This document shows positions 45,571-55,144 of a DNA stretch of 64,000 nucleotides, in pieces. Location: the NCBI GenBank assembly GCA_018398995.1, contig CP073759.1, forward strand, positions 434,001-498,000, in the 5' to 3' direction. The notes under the pieces were generated by a model. That model was given only the letters and a program-made list of their open reading frames with translations. It was not told the DNA's origin and did no database searches. The first letter of the stretch is position 1; each line of letters starts with the position of its first letter. A program made the position numbers and the translations under genes. This stretch comes from Methylophilaceae bacterium (GTDB taxonomy: Bacteria; Pseudomonadota; Gammaproteobacteria; Burkholderiales; Methylophilaceae).

Positions 45571-46773
45571 TTAAGCAATTGCTTGTTGAATTAAAATGTT
45601 TTTCATACTGCGGTGTTGATCTAATTGCCGCATACCGAAACTGGTTATTTTTTTAACGACGGAAGACTCAATAGAAAACAAAGTATCGAGCCCGCTTGTC
45701 AGTATATTCATATTTAAAATGTCTGCCTTCCTCGTACGTTCATACTGCCTTAGAAAAGTCAGATCGCCAATATCTTGCATAGCATGACTAGTCGCGATTA
45801 AGTTTTCTAAACACATCACATCGCGAAAGCCTAAATTAGCACCTTGCCCAGCCATGGGATGTACTTGATGGGCAGCATCACCAATCAATACTACACGCTG
45901 TGCAATTAATCGTTCTGCGGTCACTTGCTTCAATTCATAAGAAAAAGTTTGACCAATCGGTTTCAGCTCACCCAATAGACCACTGGCTCTTGTTTGCACA
46001 TGCTCAGCCAAACAGGCATCATCCATCGCCAATAACGTCTGTGCCAATGGGGTTTGCAATGCCCATACCATTGACACATGTTGTTGAGGCAAGGGCAACA
46101 AAGCTAACGTTTCGTGCGATGCAAACCATTGCCTTGCCACATTATCATGCTTTTTTTCTACTTGGTAATTAGCCACCAATGCGGTTTGATTAAATGCTTT
46201 CGTTTTAGTCGCAATGGCTAATGTTTGCCTTATAAAAGACTGTGCACCATCGGCTGCAACTAATAAACTTGCACGCACTTGAATATCGTTATCTAAATTA
46301 ATGATGACACTATTTTGATCATAATCTAGCGATCTGCAGGCAATGCCGCTCATCACAGTCACTTCAAGCGCTTGCAGTTTTTTCCATAAAGCCTGCATGA
46401 GATGACGACTCTCTGCAATGCTGGCTAATTTAGATAATCGCGCATCTTCAGCAAATAAATTGAGCGGTCTGTCTGATTCACTATGCCATAGCGCCATTGC
46501 CTCAACAGCATTAACGCGCAGCAAATCAACAAAAGACCATACGCCTAGCCTAATCAAAAAAGCCTCAGTTGCCGGTGTCAATGCATAAATGCGTGCATCC
46601 CAATCTTGCTGTGGGAATGCCATTTTTTGCACTACTTCACTGTTCTGCGTATCAATCAGCACAACTCGCTTACCTTGTTCTGCCAGAGCAATGACTGCAG
46701 CTAAGCCAACTAAACCTGCACCAACCACCAGTACATCACAATTGACTGCTTTTGCTTGTTTGCTACTTACCAT
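45571..46773 (-). CDS. FAD-dependent ubiquinone biosynthesis hydroxylase (UbiI/UbiF-like)
   Basis: This 400-residue flavoprotein monooxygenase of the UbiH/COQ6 family has the FAD fingerprint VLVVGAGLVGLAAVIALAEQG, the middle motif LVAADGAQSFIRQTL, and the GD motif VVLIGDAAHQVHPMAGQGANLGFRD. It hydroxylates the ubiquinone ring. The position cannot be fixed by sequence alone; its place after ubiH matches visC/ubiI of E. coli. Its start lies within the last codons of ubiH. Confidence 0.9.
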   Translation of the reverse strand: MVSSKQAKAVNCDVLVVGAGLVGLAAVIALAEQGKRVVLIDTQNSEVVQKMAFPQQDWDARIYALTPATEAFLIRLGVWSFVDLLRVNAVEAMALWHSESDRPLNLFAEDARLSKLASIAESRHLMQALWKKLQALEVTVMSGIACRSLDYDQNSVIINLDNDIQVRASLLVAADGAQSFIRQTLAIATKTKAFNQTALVANYQVEKKHDNVARQWFASHETLALLPLPQQHVSMVWALQTPLAQTLLAMDDACLAEHVQTRASGLLGELKPIGQTFSYELKQVTAERLIAQRVVLIGDAAHQVHPMAGQGANLGFRDVMCLENLIATSHAMQDIGDLTFLRQYERTRKADILNMNILTSGLDTLFSIESSVVKKITSFGMRQLDQHRSMKNILIQQAIA

Positions 46774-47935
46774 AACTCATTTTGTTTACTAGTATGTTTT
46801 TAACTGGGCTGCAACTATCTAACAACCCCAACCCAAGGCTACGCATCCCAGACAAGCCAATGACATCATTGCTAAACACAGTGACCAAGAAATCGGTAAA
46901 CAGTAAACCACCTTTGGTATCACGCACTCTGGCTTTAGCATATGTTGCTAGCATGTTTATGCTGCCCCAATCCGACTGAGGTGTTGCTAACAACTGTTGC
47001 ATTAACACTGTTGCATCGCGCATGCCTACATTAAACCCCTGCCCGGCGACTGGATGCATTGTTTGGGCTGAGTTACCAATTACCGCCATGTGCGGTGTTT
47101 GTTTGTTTTCTAACTGCGACTTCATTAAGGGGAAACTCATGCGTTTTTCTACGCTTAAAAAACGTCCCACTCTATCACCAAAAGTAGCATGTAACTCTGC
47201 TAAAAAAGTTGCATCATCTAAAGCAAGCAAGCGATCAATACTTGATTGTTCACCAGTCCAAACCAATGAGAAATCATGATCTCCATTAGGGAGCAAGGCC
47301 ATGGGTCCGGTTGTGGTAAATCGTTCGTAAGCAATATGATTGTGAGGCAATTCGCAACTCACTTTGCTGACTAAGGCATCGTGGCCATAGGCTTTGGTGT
47401 CGCGTTTTAAGCTAGCGATATTCTCTAAACTGCGCCCACCCTCTGCAATCACCAACAAATCAGTGGCAAGCCTATGTGAGTCACCTGCTAAGGTAAAATC
47501 AACATCTGCAAACTCGTTATTTTGTGTAATCGCAGTCGCGACTGCTTCATACAATACATGTGCTGAGTTAAGCACACCATCGAGCGCTTGCATCAATGCA
47601 CCATAAGCAACAACATAACCAAGTGCTGGCAGTTGATGCTCACTCGCTAGCAATTTAGCACGGCCTAAACTGCCTTTTTGTGAAACGTGAATACAATCAA
47701 TTGGGGTAACATGGGGCAGGACTGCCGTCCAAACACCCAGCTGTTCTAAAATCATTTTTGAACCGTAAGAGAGCGCTAATGCACGCTTGTCATGATAGGC
47801 TGCGCCTTGCTGCCGCGCTTCTAATACCTTAACCGGCAAACCATGTTGTTGCATGGCAATTGCCAATACCAGACCAACAGGCCCGCCTCCAACGATTACA
47901 ATGGATTGATTATCAGGGTTGAGTATCGTCTGCAT
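46763..47935 (-). CDS. ubiH: 2-octaprenyl-6-methoxyphenol hydroxylase UbiH-type
   Basis: This is the second flavin hydroxylase of the pair: IVIVGGGPVGLVLAIAMQQHG (FAD), KRALALSYGSKMILEQLGVW and IHVSQKGSLGRAKL, which are close to E. coli UbiH, then MAVIGNSAQTMHPVAGQGFNVGMRD. It starts five bases after the pepP stop, giving the pepP-ubiH-ubiI order known from enterobacteria. Confidence 0.92.
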   Translation of the reverse strand: MQTILNPDNQSIVIVGGGPVGLVLAIAMQQHGLPVKVLEARQQGAAYHDKRALALSYGSKMILEQLGVWTAVLPHVTPIDCIHVSQKGSLGRAKLLASEHQLPALGYVVAYGALMQALDGVLNSAHVLYEAVATAITQNNEFADVDFTLAGDSHRLATDLLVIAEGGRSLENIASLKRDTKAYGHDALVSKVSCELPHNHIAYERFTTTGPMALLPNGDHDFSLVWTGEQSSIDRLLALDDATFLAELHATFGDRVGRFLSVEKRMSFPLMKSQLENKQTPHMAVIGNSAQTMHPVAGQGFNVGMRDATVLMQQLLATPQSDWGSINMLATYAKARVRDTKGGLLFTDFLVTVFSNDVIGLSGMRSLGLGLLDSCSPVKNILVNKMSYGK

Positions 47936-47940
47936 TTCTC

Positions 47941-49251
47941 TCAGCTTGCACCCATTTGCGCTTCAATATCAACCACGGATTTAATTGCTTCTTTACTGAG
48001 CACCTCATTCCCTTGCGCAGTAATCAGCACATCATCTTCTATTCGAATACCCGTATGCCAAAAATGTTCGGGGACATCTGGCGCGGGGCGCACATAGCAA
48101 CCAGGCTCTACCGTCAACACATGCCCTGCTGTTAGCGCCGTCCAATCACCTTCTCTGTCTTTATAATCGCCAACATCATGCACATCTAAACCGAGCCAAT
48201 GCCCTGTGCGGTGCATATAAAATTGCCGGTAGCTACCATTTTCCAGCACTTCGTCTTTTGTACCTTGACACAAACCAATATCGATAAACCCTTGCACCAA
48301 TACATCTAGCGCAGCCTCATGCGGCATATTCCAATTGTTGCCGGGTTTTGCCGCATCAATTGCAGCCAACTGTGCAGTCAGCACCAATTGGTATAAGTCT
48401 TTTTGTGGGGAGCTAAATTTGCCATTGACTGGAAAGGTACGGGTAATATCGCTAGCGTAGCCATCTAACTCACAGCCAGCATCAATCAACAATAAATCAC
48501 CTTGATTTAATAGGCAATTATTCGCATTGTAATGCAAGGTACAGGCATTAGCGCCACCCGCAACAATGCTATTATAGGCAGGCGCTTGTGCGCCTTTTCG
48601 ATAAAATTCATGTAAATATTCTGCTTCAATTTCATATTCCATTTTGCCTATTTTGGTTTTTTGCATAGCGCGGTTATGCGCCATGGCGGCAATATTGGCA
48701 GAACGTCTCATTATATCAATTTCAAATGGTGTTTTTAGCAAGCGCTGACGATCAATCAGCTGACGCACGTCCAATATAACTTCTGGCGCAAAAGCACCTG
48801 TGCGCGCTAAGTCTTTGACTTGATTTATCCACTGCGTCACTTTTGTATCCCACGCCACATCTGCCCCCAAGCTATAAAATAGCTTGCTTTGATTCGATAA
48901 CAACTTTGGCATCATTGCATTCAACTGACTGATCGAATAAGCCTCATCAAAACCAAATACATCTTGCGCAGCTTTGGGGCCATAACGAAAGCCATCCCAA
49001 ATCTCTCGCTCCATATCCTTATCACGACAAAACAAAATAGTTTTAGGCTGATTGCCAGCGATTAATACTAATATGGACTCTGGCTCTTTGAAGCCAGTTA
49101 AGTAATAAAAATAGCTATCAAAGCGATAGGGATAATGACTATCGCGATTGCGAATTGCTTCAACTGCAGTCGGCACGATTGCAATGCCCTCGCGCATGTT
49201 GGCTAACAGCTTATCTCTTCTAGCTTTAAACTCTTGTATTGGAAAAGTCAA
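47941..49251 (-). CDS. pepP: Xaa-Pro aminopeptidase
   Basis: This dinuclear metallopeptidase removes N-terminal residues before proline. The N-terminal aminopeptidase P domain (about 1-150) precedes the pita-bread domain. Metal ligands are Asp in LLIDAGCELDGYASDITRTF, His in HRTGHWLGLDVHDVGD, and Glu in LTVEPGCYV and GIRIEDDVLIT. The 436 residues match the family. Confidence 0.96.
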   Translation of the reverse strand: MTFPIQEFKARRDKLLANMREGIAIVPTAVEAIRNRDSHYPYRFDSYFYYLTGFKEPESILVLIAGNQPKTILFCRDKDMEREIWDGFRYGPKAAQDVFGFDEAYSISQLNAMMPKLLSNQSKLFYSLGADVAWDTKVTQWINQVKDLARTGAFAPEVILDVRQLIDRQRLLKTPFEIDIMRRSANIAAMAHNRAMQKTKIGKMEYEIEAEYLHEFYRKGAQAPAYNSIVAGGANACTLHYNANNCLLNQGDLLLIDAGCELDGYASDITRTFPVNGKFSSPQKDLYQLVLTAQLAAIDAAKPGNNWNMPHEAALDVLVQGFIDIGLCQGTKDEVLENGSYRQFYMHRTGHWLGLDVHDVGDYKDREGDWTALTAGHVLTVEPGCYVRPAPDVPEHFWHTGIRIEDDVLITAQGNEVLSKEAIKSVVDIEAQMGAS

Positions 49252-49369
49252 ATAATGTCCTTATTTTTGGCGCTTACGTCTCTATGCATTTTAGCTTATT
49301 TGGTCGCTAATTGGGCATTCGGTTCCATCTGCTTCATTGCCCAACCGCATCACCCATCAACAATGATCA

Positions 49370-49852
49370 CTATCTTAAAATTGCCTTTTTCTTTTGTTGG
49401 CGACGATACCAAAACAAAATCACAATCCCGGCAACATTAGGCCACCAAATATACCAATGCGACCATGCTATTCCATCCACAGTAAAATCTGAGAGTGGCC
49501 AAAAAATTGGCGTGGCAAAGTAGGCTTTGGTATGAAAAGGAAAATCCAGTACAATATGAAAAGGCCAAGCCAACATAGCGAAAGCGATGCCTCTGCGCCA
49601 CAATGCAACTAAACCTATCATCGGCAAGCTAATTAAAAAACTGTGCCCAATGGCGTAATGAAGATACAACCATGACGGCAGGCTCTCTAGAGAGGGTTTA
49701 CCAAATTGCATTGTGCCCTCAATGATGCGCATTGCCATTAATGCACCAAATGAGATTAAGTCTGGGAAAGCACCAAATAATATCGCCAATAATGCATAGC
49801 GCTTATATCCAAATAACCCATAACCCCAAAGTGCGTGACTAAACGTATCCAT
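49370..49852 (-). CDS. YdjM/DUF457-like membrane-bound hydrolase
   Basis: This 160-residue integral membrane protein begins MDTFSHALWGYGLFGYK, the typical start of the YdjM family (LexA-regulated, putative metal-dependent hydrolases), with FPDLISF and H-x-x-x-D (WPFHIVLDFPFH) as the likely metal site. About four membrane helices are visible. The start overlaps the DHH gene stop by one base. Function unknown. Confidence 0.8.
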   Translation of the reverse strand: MDTFSHALWGYGLFGYKRYALLAILFGAFPDLISFGALMAMRIIEGTMQFGKPSLESLPSWLYLHYAIGHSFLISLPMIGLVALWRRGIAFAMLAWPFHIVLDFPFHTKAYFATPIFWPLSDFTVDGIAWSHWYIWWPNVAGIVILFWYRRQQKKKAILR

Positions 49853-50856
49853 TATGTTTTACCGTGGTATCTTTCATTCGCGTAAGTGTGGCTGACCAAC
49901 GTAACCAATCGATTCAATTCAGTCGCAGGTAACGCATTAATGCCTGCTGCACCTTCACGCCCACCGCCTGTTGCAAATTGATTGCAAATATCAGCTGCGC
50001 CATAAGGGTTATTCTTGGGTGCGCGCAGGCTAATGGTAAAGCTTTGGTCATGATTATTGCTGACAATGACTATCGCTTTATCACGATTTTCTGCTGCCAA
50101 TATATTGCCATAAGTACCACTAATACGATTTGACCAAGCTGCATTGGGCAACTCAACTAGCAGCAAACACGCAATATCAGATTGGATAGGGGTTTCTTGC
50201 GCCTGGGTTAAGTCTGCCTCATATCCGCTTTTTAAGCGGGCATATGGTGATGCAGCATCTGCAATAACCGCAAATGGACTATCGTAGGCCATTAAGCGGG
50301 TATACAAATCATCTGGTGCGAAATACAAATCTTCAACTGTATGGCCATAGGCATTGTAATTAATCAGCACGCCAAGCTCTTTTAATGCTGCCTTTTGTTG
50401 GTCAGTCAACTCCAATTGATCCGCCAACTGATTTGCTGAAGCATCTAATCCATCACCATAAGCAGCCGTAACTGCCCATAACGGCTGTGCATTTTGCAAA
50501 TAATCATTTATCAATAAAGCTGTGCAAACCGCAGGGTTGGTATCAATGACTGTTGTTAAACATTCATGCGCAAATAACTTGTTTGCTTGGTGGTGATCGC
50601 AATAAAACACTGAATTGGCCTGTGCAAGCAGCCTGGCTACCTCATGCTCATTTTTATCAAACGATACGTCTAACACCGTCATGTGAGCTTGATTCGCGTC
50701 GGCATTACTAATGTTACGCATCAACTTTATATCACGTTTAACGCCCGTTACTAAGCGCTGCTGTTCTACTGCAACAGGGTTTACTTTACGCAGCTGAATC
50801 AGCGAAAAGATACCATCTGCATCGCCATTAAAAACATCAATGTACATTTTTGCCAT
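49852..50856 (-). CDS. DHH family phosphoesterase
   Basis: This 334-residue protein has the DHH-type metal motifs MYIDVFNGDADGIFSLIQLR at the N-terminus and FYCDHHQANKL, and a DHHA1-like C-terminus with FATGGGREGAAGIN. Members cleave oligoribonucleotides, cyclic dinucleotides or pAp; this one cannot be assigned. The frame is open to 50937. I chose the ATG at 50856 (MAKMYIDVF); 50862 and 50847 are alternatives. It overlaps the murU end by about 20 bases, an odd partner for a cell-wall recycling gene. Confidence 0.85.
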   Translation of the reverse strand: MAKMYIDVFNGDADGIFSLIQLRKVNPVAVEQQRLVTGVKRDIKLMRNISNADANQAHMTVLDVSFDKNEHEVARLLAQANSVFYCDHHQANKLFAHECLTTVIDTNPAVCTALLINDYLQNAQPLWAVTAAYGDGLDASANQLADQLELTDQQKAALKELGVLINYNAYGHTVEDLYFAPDDLYTRLMAYDSPFAVIADAASPYARLKSGYEADLTQAQETPIQSDIACLLLVELPNAAWSNRISGTYGNILAAENRDKAIVIVSNNHDQSFTISLRAPKNNPYGAADICNQFATGGGREGAAGINALPATELNRLVTLVSHTYANERYHGKT

Positions 50857-51541
50857 GATCATGAAGATGGTTAGCTGTACGCAAACGTACATCGATTTCA
50901 TGCAAGCGCTGTGGCGTACCAATATCATGCCAAACACCTTGGAAGTGCTCGCCAGTAACTAAGCCATTGGTCATGGCTTGTTTTAGTAAAGGAGCCAGCT
51001 TTGCCGTATCCCCTTTTTTTATTTGTTGAAATAGTATTGGTGAATAAACGCCGATGCCTGAAAAAGTAAGCTTCTCTTCACCATCGCTATTAAGCTGATG
51101 CGCTTGCAATGCAAAATCGCCTTCTGTATGTTGTGGTGGATTATTGACCATCACCAGATGGGCTAAGTTCGGCTTATTTAAGGCATGCGTTAGGTGTAAA
51201 AAATCAATCTCGCAAAAAACATCAGCATTAACAACTAAAAATGGCGCATCGCCCAACAATGGCAAGGCATTAGCTATACCCCCTGCGGTCTCTAACGCAC
51301 TAGCCTCTGCGCTATACTCAATGTGACAATCCCACTGATTTCCATCACCAAGGGCTTGTTCAATTGTTTGCCCTAAATATGCATGATTAATTACCAACTC
51401 TTTAAAACCTGCAGCAACCAGACGCTCAATGTGCCAAACAATCAATGACTTACCACCAACCTTCAATAGCGGCTTTGGTAGACTGTCTGTCAAAGGACGC
51501 ATACGCTCTCCACGACCAGCGGCTAAAATCATGGCTTTCAT
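50837..51541 (-). CDS. murU: N-acetylmuramate-1-phosphate uridylyltransferase
   Basis: This 234-residue nucleotidyltransferase has the G-x-G-x-R-M-x-P-x-T motif (ILAAGRGERMRPLTDSLPKPLL) and the metal Asp in FLVVNADVFCEID. Next to an AmgK-type kinase and near lptD it is MurU, which makes UDP-MurNAc in the peptidoglycan recycling shunt that bypasses MurA (the fosfomycin target). It overlaps amgK by one base. Confidence 0.9.
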   Translation of the reverse strand: MKAMILAAGRGERMRPLTDSLPKPLLKVGGKSLIVWHIERLVAAGFKELVINHAYLGQTIEQALGDGNQWDCHIEYSAEASALETAGGIANALPLLGDAPFLVVNADVFCEIDFLHLTHALNKPNLAHLVMVNNPPQHTEGDFALQAHQLNSDGEEKLTFSGIGVYSPILFQQIKKGDTAKLAPLLKQAMTNGLVTGEHFQGVWHDIGTPQRLHEIDVRLRTANHLHDHGKNVH

Positions 51542-52533
51542 TAAAATGTATATCCCGCTTTCTCTTCATATCCTTGTAATGTGTTGAGCAATTTTAACAT
51601 TGGTCGCAACTCCAAATAGCGGCCACAAACACGACGCAAATAGTCCATGACCAACGGCATATCTTTTAGATAACCATCTTTGCCATCTCGGTGTGACAAT
51701 CTTGCAAAGATACCAAGTACTTTAATGTGTCGCTGCGCGCCCATCCATTCAAAGTCACGATAAAACTCGCTGAAATCGCGCGGAACAGGTAATTGCACTT
51801 TTCTGGCAGCATCCCAATAACGCACAACCCAATCCATCATCTCTGCCTCCTCCCAACCAATATAAGCATCTTTTAATAAGGAAACCAAATCATAAGTAAT
51901 TGCCCCATAGACTGCATCTTGGAAATCCAAAATACCAGGATTATTATCGCAGACCATTAAATTTCGAGCGTGGTAATCCCGGTGCACATAGACCTGTGAT
52001 TGATGCACAATATTGTCAGTCAGCACAGCAAATGTTTTCTGCAATACCGCCTGCTGTGCATCACTCAATTGTATATTTAAGTGTTTAGCAATATACCAAT
52101 CTATAAATAACTGCATTTCACGCATCAACATAGCAGCGTCATAATTAGGCAATATTCCAGGCTTGCTCGCTAGCTGTAACTTGATTAATGCATTTGTGGC
52201 ATCGCCGTACATCGATTGTGCATTGTCTTTAGTTAATTCAGACAAATACGTTTTGCTGCCCAAATCACTTAATAGCAAAAAGCCCTGCTCAAGATCTTGT
52301 GCAACGATTTCAGGTACATGCAATCCACATGCTAAAAATAATCGATCAACATCAACGAACAATTGGCAGTTCTCTAGCTGAGGCGGTGCATCCATGGCGA
52401 TTAATGTTTCATTTTCCAAGTGCACACGAAAATAACGCCTAAAGCTTGCATCAGCAGATGCTGTGCTTAAGGTAAAAGGCCTTTTAGGGAGCACACGTAT
52501 TAACCAATGTTCTAGTTCTTTTTTTCTATCCAT
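51541..52533 (-). CDS. amgK: N-acetylmuramate/N-acetylglucosamine anomeric kinase
   Basis: This 330-residue kinase of the aminoglycoside phosphotransferase fold has the catalytic loop YVHRDYHARNLMV and the metal-binding ILDFQDAVYG. It phosphorylates recycled MurNAc (and GlcNAc) at C1 and feeds MurU. It is divergent from lptD, as in pseudomonads. The assignment rests on context plus motifs. Confidence 0.9.
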   Translation of the reverse strand: MDRKKELEHWLIRVLPKRPFTLSTASADASFRRYFRVHLENETLIAMDAPPQLENCQLFVDVDRLFLACGLHVPEIVAQDLEQGFLLLSDLGSKTYLSELTKDNAQSMYGDATNALIKLQLASKPGILPNYDAAMLMREMQLFIDWYIAKHLNIQLSDAQQAVLQKTFAVLTDNIVHQSQVYVHRDYHARNLMVCDNNPGILDFQDAVYGAITYDLVSLLKDAYIGWEEAEMMDWVVRYWDAARKVQLPVPRDFSEFYRDFEWMGAQRHIKVLGIFARLSHRDGKDGYLKDMPLVMDYLRRVCGRYLELRPMLKLLNTLQGYEEKAGYTF

Positions 52534-52714
52534 GACAATCTTCTTTAAGGTAAAATTACTTTTTATAATGTAGCTAACGTATTGTTAAAAAGCTACATTT
52601 TTTATTGATTACACTTTTGTTCTATGACAATTTTGCTTTATGAGATTTTATCATGCGCGGAGATAATACTGTATTGAACAATTTTTCATTAAAAAAATGA
52701 TTATTTAAACTTCA

Positions 52715-55144
52715 TTGACTATCTACCGTACACACTTCAAACGCTATAAGCAATTTATTGCCAACGCAGTTGTGATTTATTTGCTTAGCTATAGCAGCTC
52801 TCCTGCTGCAGAAACACTCACGCGTGTATTGTTTAAAATACCAGAAACAGTTCAACCCGTGGCACTACCGGGTGCTATTGAAATAGCAGGTGATACGCTT
52901 GATCTCTATTTAGATAGAAAAATGCATGCTGTCGGTAATGCCGTGATCTCGCGTGATGATCAGAAAATATACGGCGATGTCATTGAATACAATATGCTCA
53001 ATGATGAGCTTAGAGCAAAAGGCAATGTACGTATCGAACTAGGTGATGGCGTCATTACTGGCCCGGCCCTAAAAATGCGTTTAACAGATACGATAGGTGA
53101 AATGAAAAACGCCAGTATTAGCTTAAAAAAACCACTGTCTGTTAATGATGCCAACATCAAGACTTATAATGATCCCAATGTGTATGCGCAATCTAAATTA
53201 GTCAACAGGCATACTCGATTAACCGATAGTCCTAAGTTATATCAGGGCAATTATTTTGATGCTTCTGCACAGGACAAGCAGTCAACTGATACACCAATAA
53301 AAGCGTCACGGGCAGATGCCAAAGTCGTTCTGTTTGAAGGGAAGTCGAAGAAACGTTTAAAGTCGGCACGCTATACAACTTGTGAGGTGGGCGTGGATGA
53401 CTGGTATATCAAAGCAGATGAAATTGAGTTAGATCAATTTACTGAGTCAGGATCTGCCAAGCATGCTTATGTCGAATTTAAAGGCTTACCATTGCTATAT
53501 TCACCTTATATGAGCTTTTCATTTAATAATGAACGTAAGTCTGGCTTTTTGGCGCCAACTGTTGGCTCAACTAGTCGAAGTGGTTTTGAGACATTGGTTC
53601 CTTATTATTTTAATATTGCACCCGATAAAGATGCGACGGTGGGCGTACGTTTTCTCAGTCGACGTGGCGCGCAGTTGCAAGGCACCTTTCGTTATATGGG
53701 CGAAAACTACTCTGGTGCAGATAGTATTGAATATTTAAACCAAGATAGTCTTACTGGTGATCAGCGTTACTTTATCAATGTTAATCACACCCATTTATTA
53801 GGTGATGGCTGGTCAGCGGGATACAACATTGAAAAAGTATCTGATGATGAATACTTTTCTGATATGTCTACTCGCATTATCAGCACCAGCCAGGTCAATT
53901 TATCACAAGCTGGTCGTGTAGACTATGTTGGTGATGTATGGCGATTCAATGGTCTAGTACAAAAATATCAAACCTTAGATCAACTGAGTTTTCCATATGA
54001 ACGATTGCCGCAAATATCGCTTTTTGCAGATAAAGAGTTTGGTGGCATACAAACAAACTTGAGCAGCCAGTGGACCTATTTTAACCTCAACAGTAATGCC
54101 CCTATTGCACCAACAGGTAATCGGCTCACGGTTTACCCAAGCATCAGCATGCCACTCATGAAACCGTATGGCTTTATTACCCCTAAACTTGGCTTACATG
54201 CAAGTCATTACAATCTGAATGATAATAACTTTGTTATCAATGGGCAGAACATTAGTAACAATTCAGCATCACGTACGCTCCCTATTTTTAGTTTAGATAG
54301 TGGCCTATATTTTGAACGTGATATTGGCGTTGCCGATAATAACTATACCCAAACCATAGAACCGCGTTTATTTTATGTGTATATCCCAAATAAAAAACAA
54401 GACTTGCTACCGATATTTGATACAGGTTTAGCTGATTTAAACATGACTACTTTGTTTACTGAAAATCAATTCGCAGGTGAAGATAGAATCAATAACGCCA
54501 ACCAAATAAGCTTGGCATTAACAACAAGAGTTATTGATAGTGACACCGGCATAGAACGTTGGGCGGCCACTATTGGCCAGCGTTATTACTTTGCCGACCA
54601 AGAAGTCACTTTACCTGGCGGCACTGCAACACAAAGTAACAATACTGATATTATCGCAGGCATCACCGCACGTTTATCAAATCAATGGAACTTGGATAGC
54701 TTTTGGCAATATAACACTGATGACGCAAACACGGTCAGAGCCAATATTTTGGCGCGTTACAACCCCGAGCCAGGCAAGCTGATTAATGCTGGCTATCGTT
54801 ACACGCAACAGTTTTTAGAGCAAATTAACGTAGCAGGTCAGTGGCCGCTGAGCCGTGGTTGGTACGGAGTTGGCCGAGTCAACTATTCAATACGAGACAA
54901 ATCACTGATTGAAAGCTTAGCAGGACTAGAATATGATGCAGGCTGTTGGCAAGGAAGAGTGGTTGTGCAGCGCGTAGAAACAGCAACGGCGGATGCCAAC
55001 TATGGTTTCTTTTTCCAACTTGAATTAGGCGGGATAAGCTCTATAGGCTCCAACCCATTAAATTTACTAAGACGTGACATTCCTGGATATGTAAGCTCCA
55101 GTGAAATTCCATATTTTTATAGACAGCAAAATTACAACCAATGA
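52715..55144 (+). CDS. lptD: LPS-assembly protein LptD
   Basis: This outer-membrane barrel inserts LPS into the outer leaflet with LptE. The 809 residues have a signal sequence (about 12-34), an OstA-type beta-jellyroll domain (about 50-170; AVGNAVISRDDQKIYGDVIEY) and the LptD barrel domain to the C-terminus. The start is a TTG at 52715, the only start after an in-frame stop upstream, without an obvious ribosome binding site. Only one Cys pair (TTCEVGVDD and AGCWQGR) is clearly visible. ATGA overlap with surA, whose product helps to fold it. Confidence 0.93.
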   Translation: MTIYRTHFKRYKQFIANAVVIYLLSYSSSPAAETLTRVLFKIPETVQPVALPGAIEIAGDTLDLYLDRKMHAVGNAVISRDDQKIYGDVIEYNMLNDELRAKGNVRIELGDGVITGPALKMRLTDTIGEMKNASISLKKPLSVNDANIKTYNDPNVYAQSKLVNRHTRLTDSPKLYQGNYFDASAQDKQSTDTPIKASRADAKVVLFEGKSKKRLKSARYTTCEVGVDDWYIKADEIELDQFTESGSAKHAYVEFKGLPLLYSPYMSFSFNNERKSGFLAPTVGSTSRSGFETLVPYYFNIAPDKDATVGVRFLSRRGAQLQGTFRYMGENYSGADSIEYLNQDSLTGDQRYFINVNHTHLLGDGWSAGYNIEKVSDDEYFSDMSTRIISTSQVNLSQAGRVDYVGDVWRFNGLVQKYQTLDQLSFPYERLPQISLFADKEFGGIQTNLSSQWTYFNLNSNAPIAPTGNRLTVYPSISMPLMKPYGFITPKLGLHASHYNLNDNNFVINGQNISNNSASRTLPIFSLDSGLYFERDIGVADNNYTQTIEPRLFYVYIPNKKQDLLPIFDTGLADLNMTTLFTENQFAGEDRINNANQISLALTTRVIDSDTGIERWAATIGQRYYFADQEVTLPGGTATQSNNTDIIAGITARLSNQWNLDSFWQYNTDDANTVRANILARYNPEPGKLINAGYRYTQQFLEQINVAGQWPLSRGWYGVGRVNYSIRDKSLIESLAGLEYDAGCWQGRVVVQRVETATADANYGFFFQLELGGISSIGSNPLNLLRRDIPGYVSSSEIPYFYRQQNYNQ

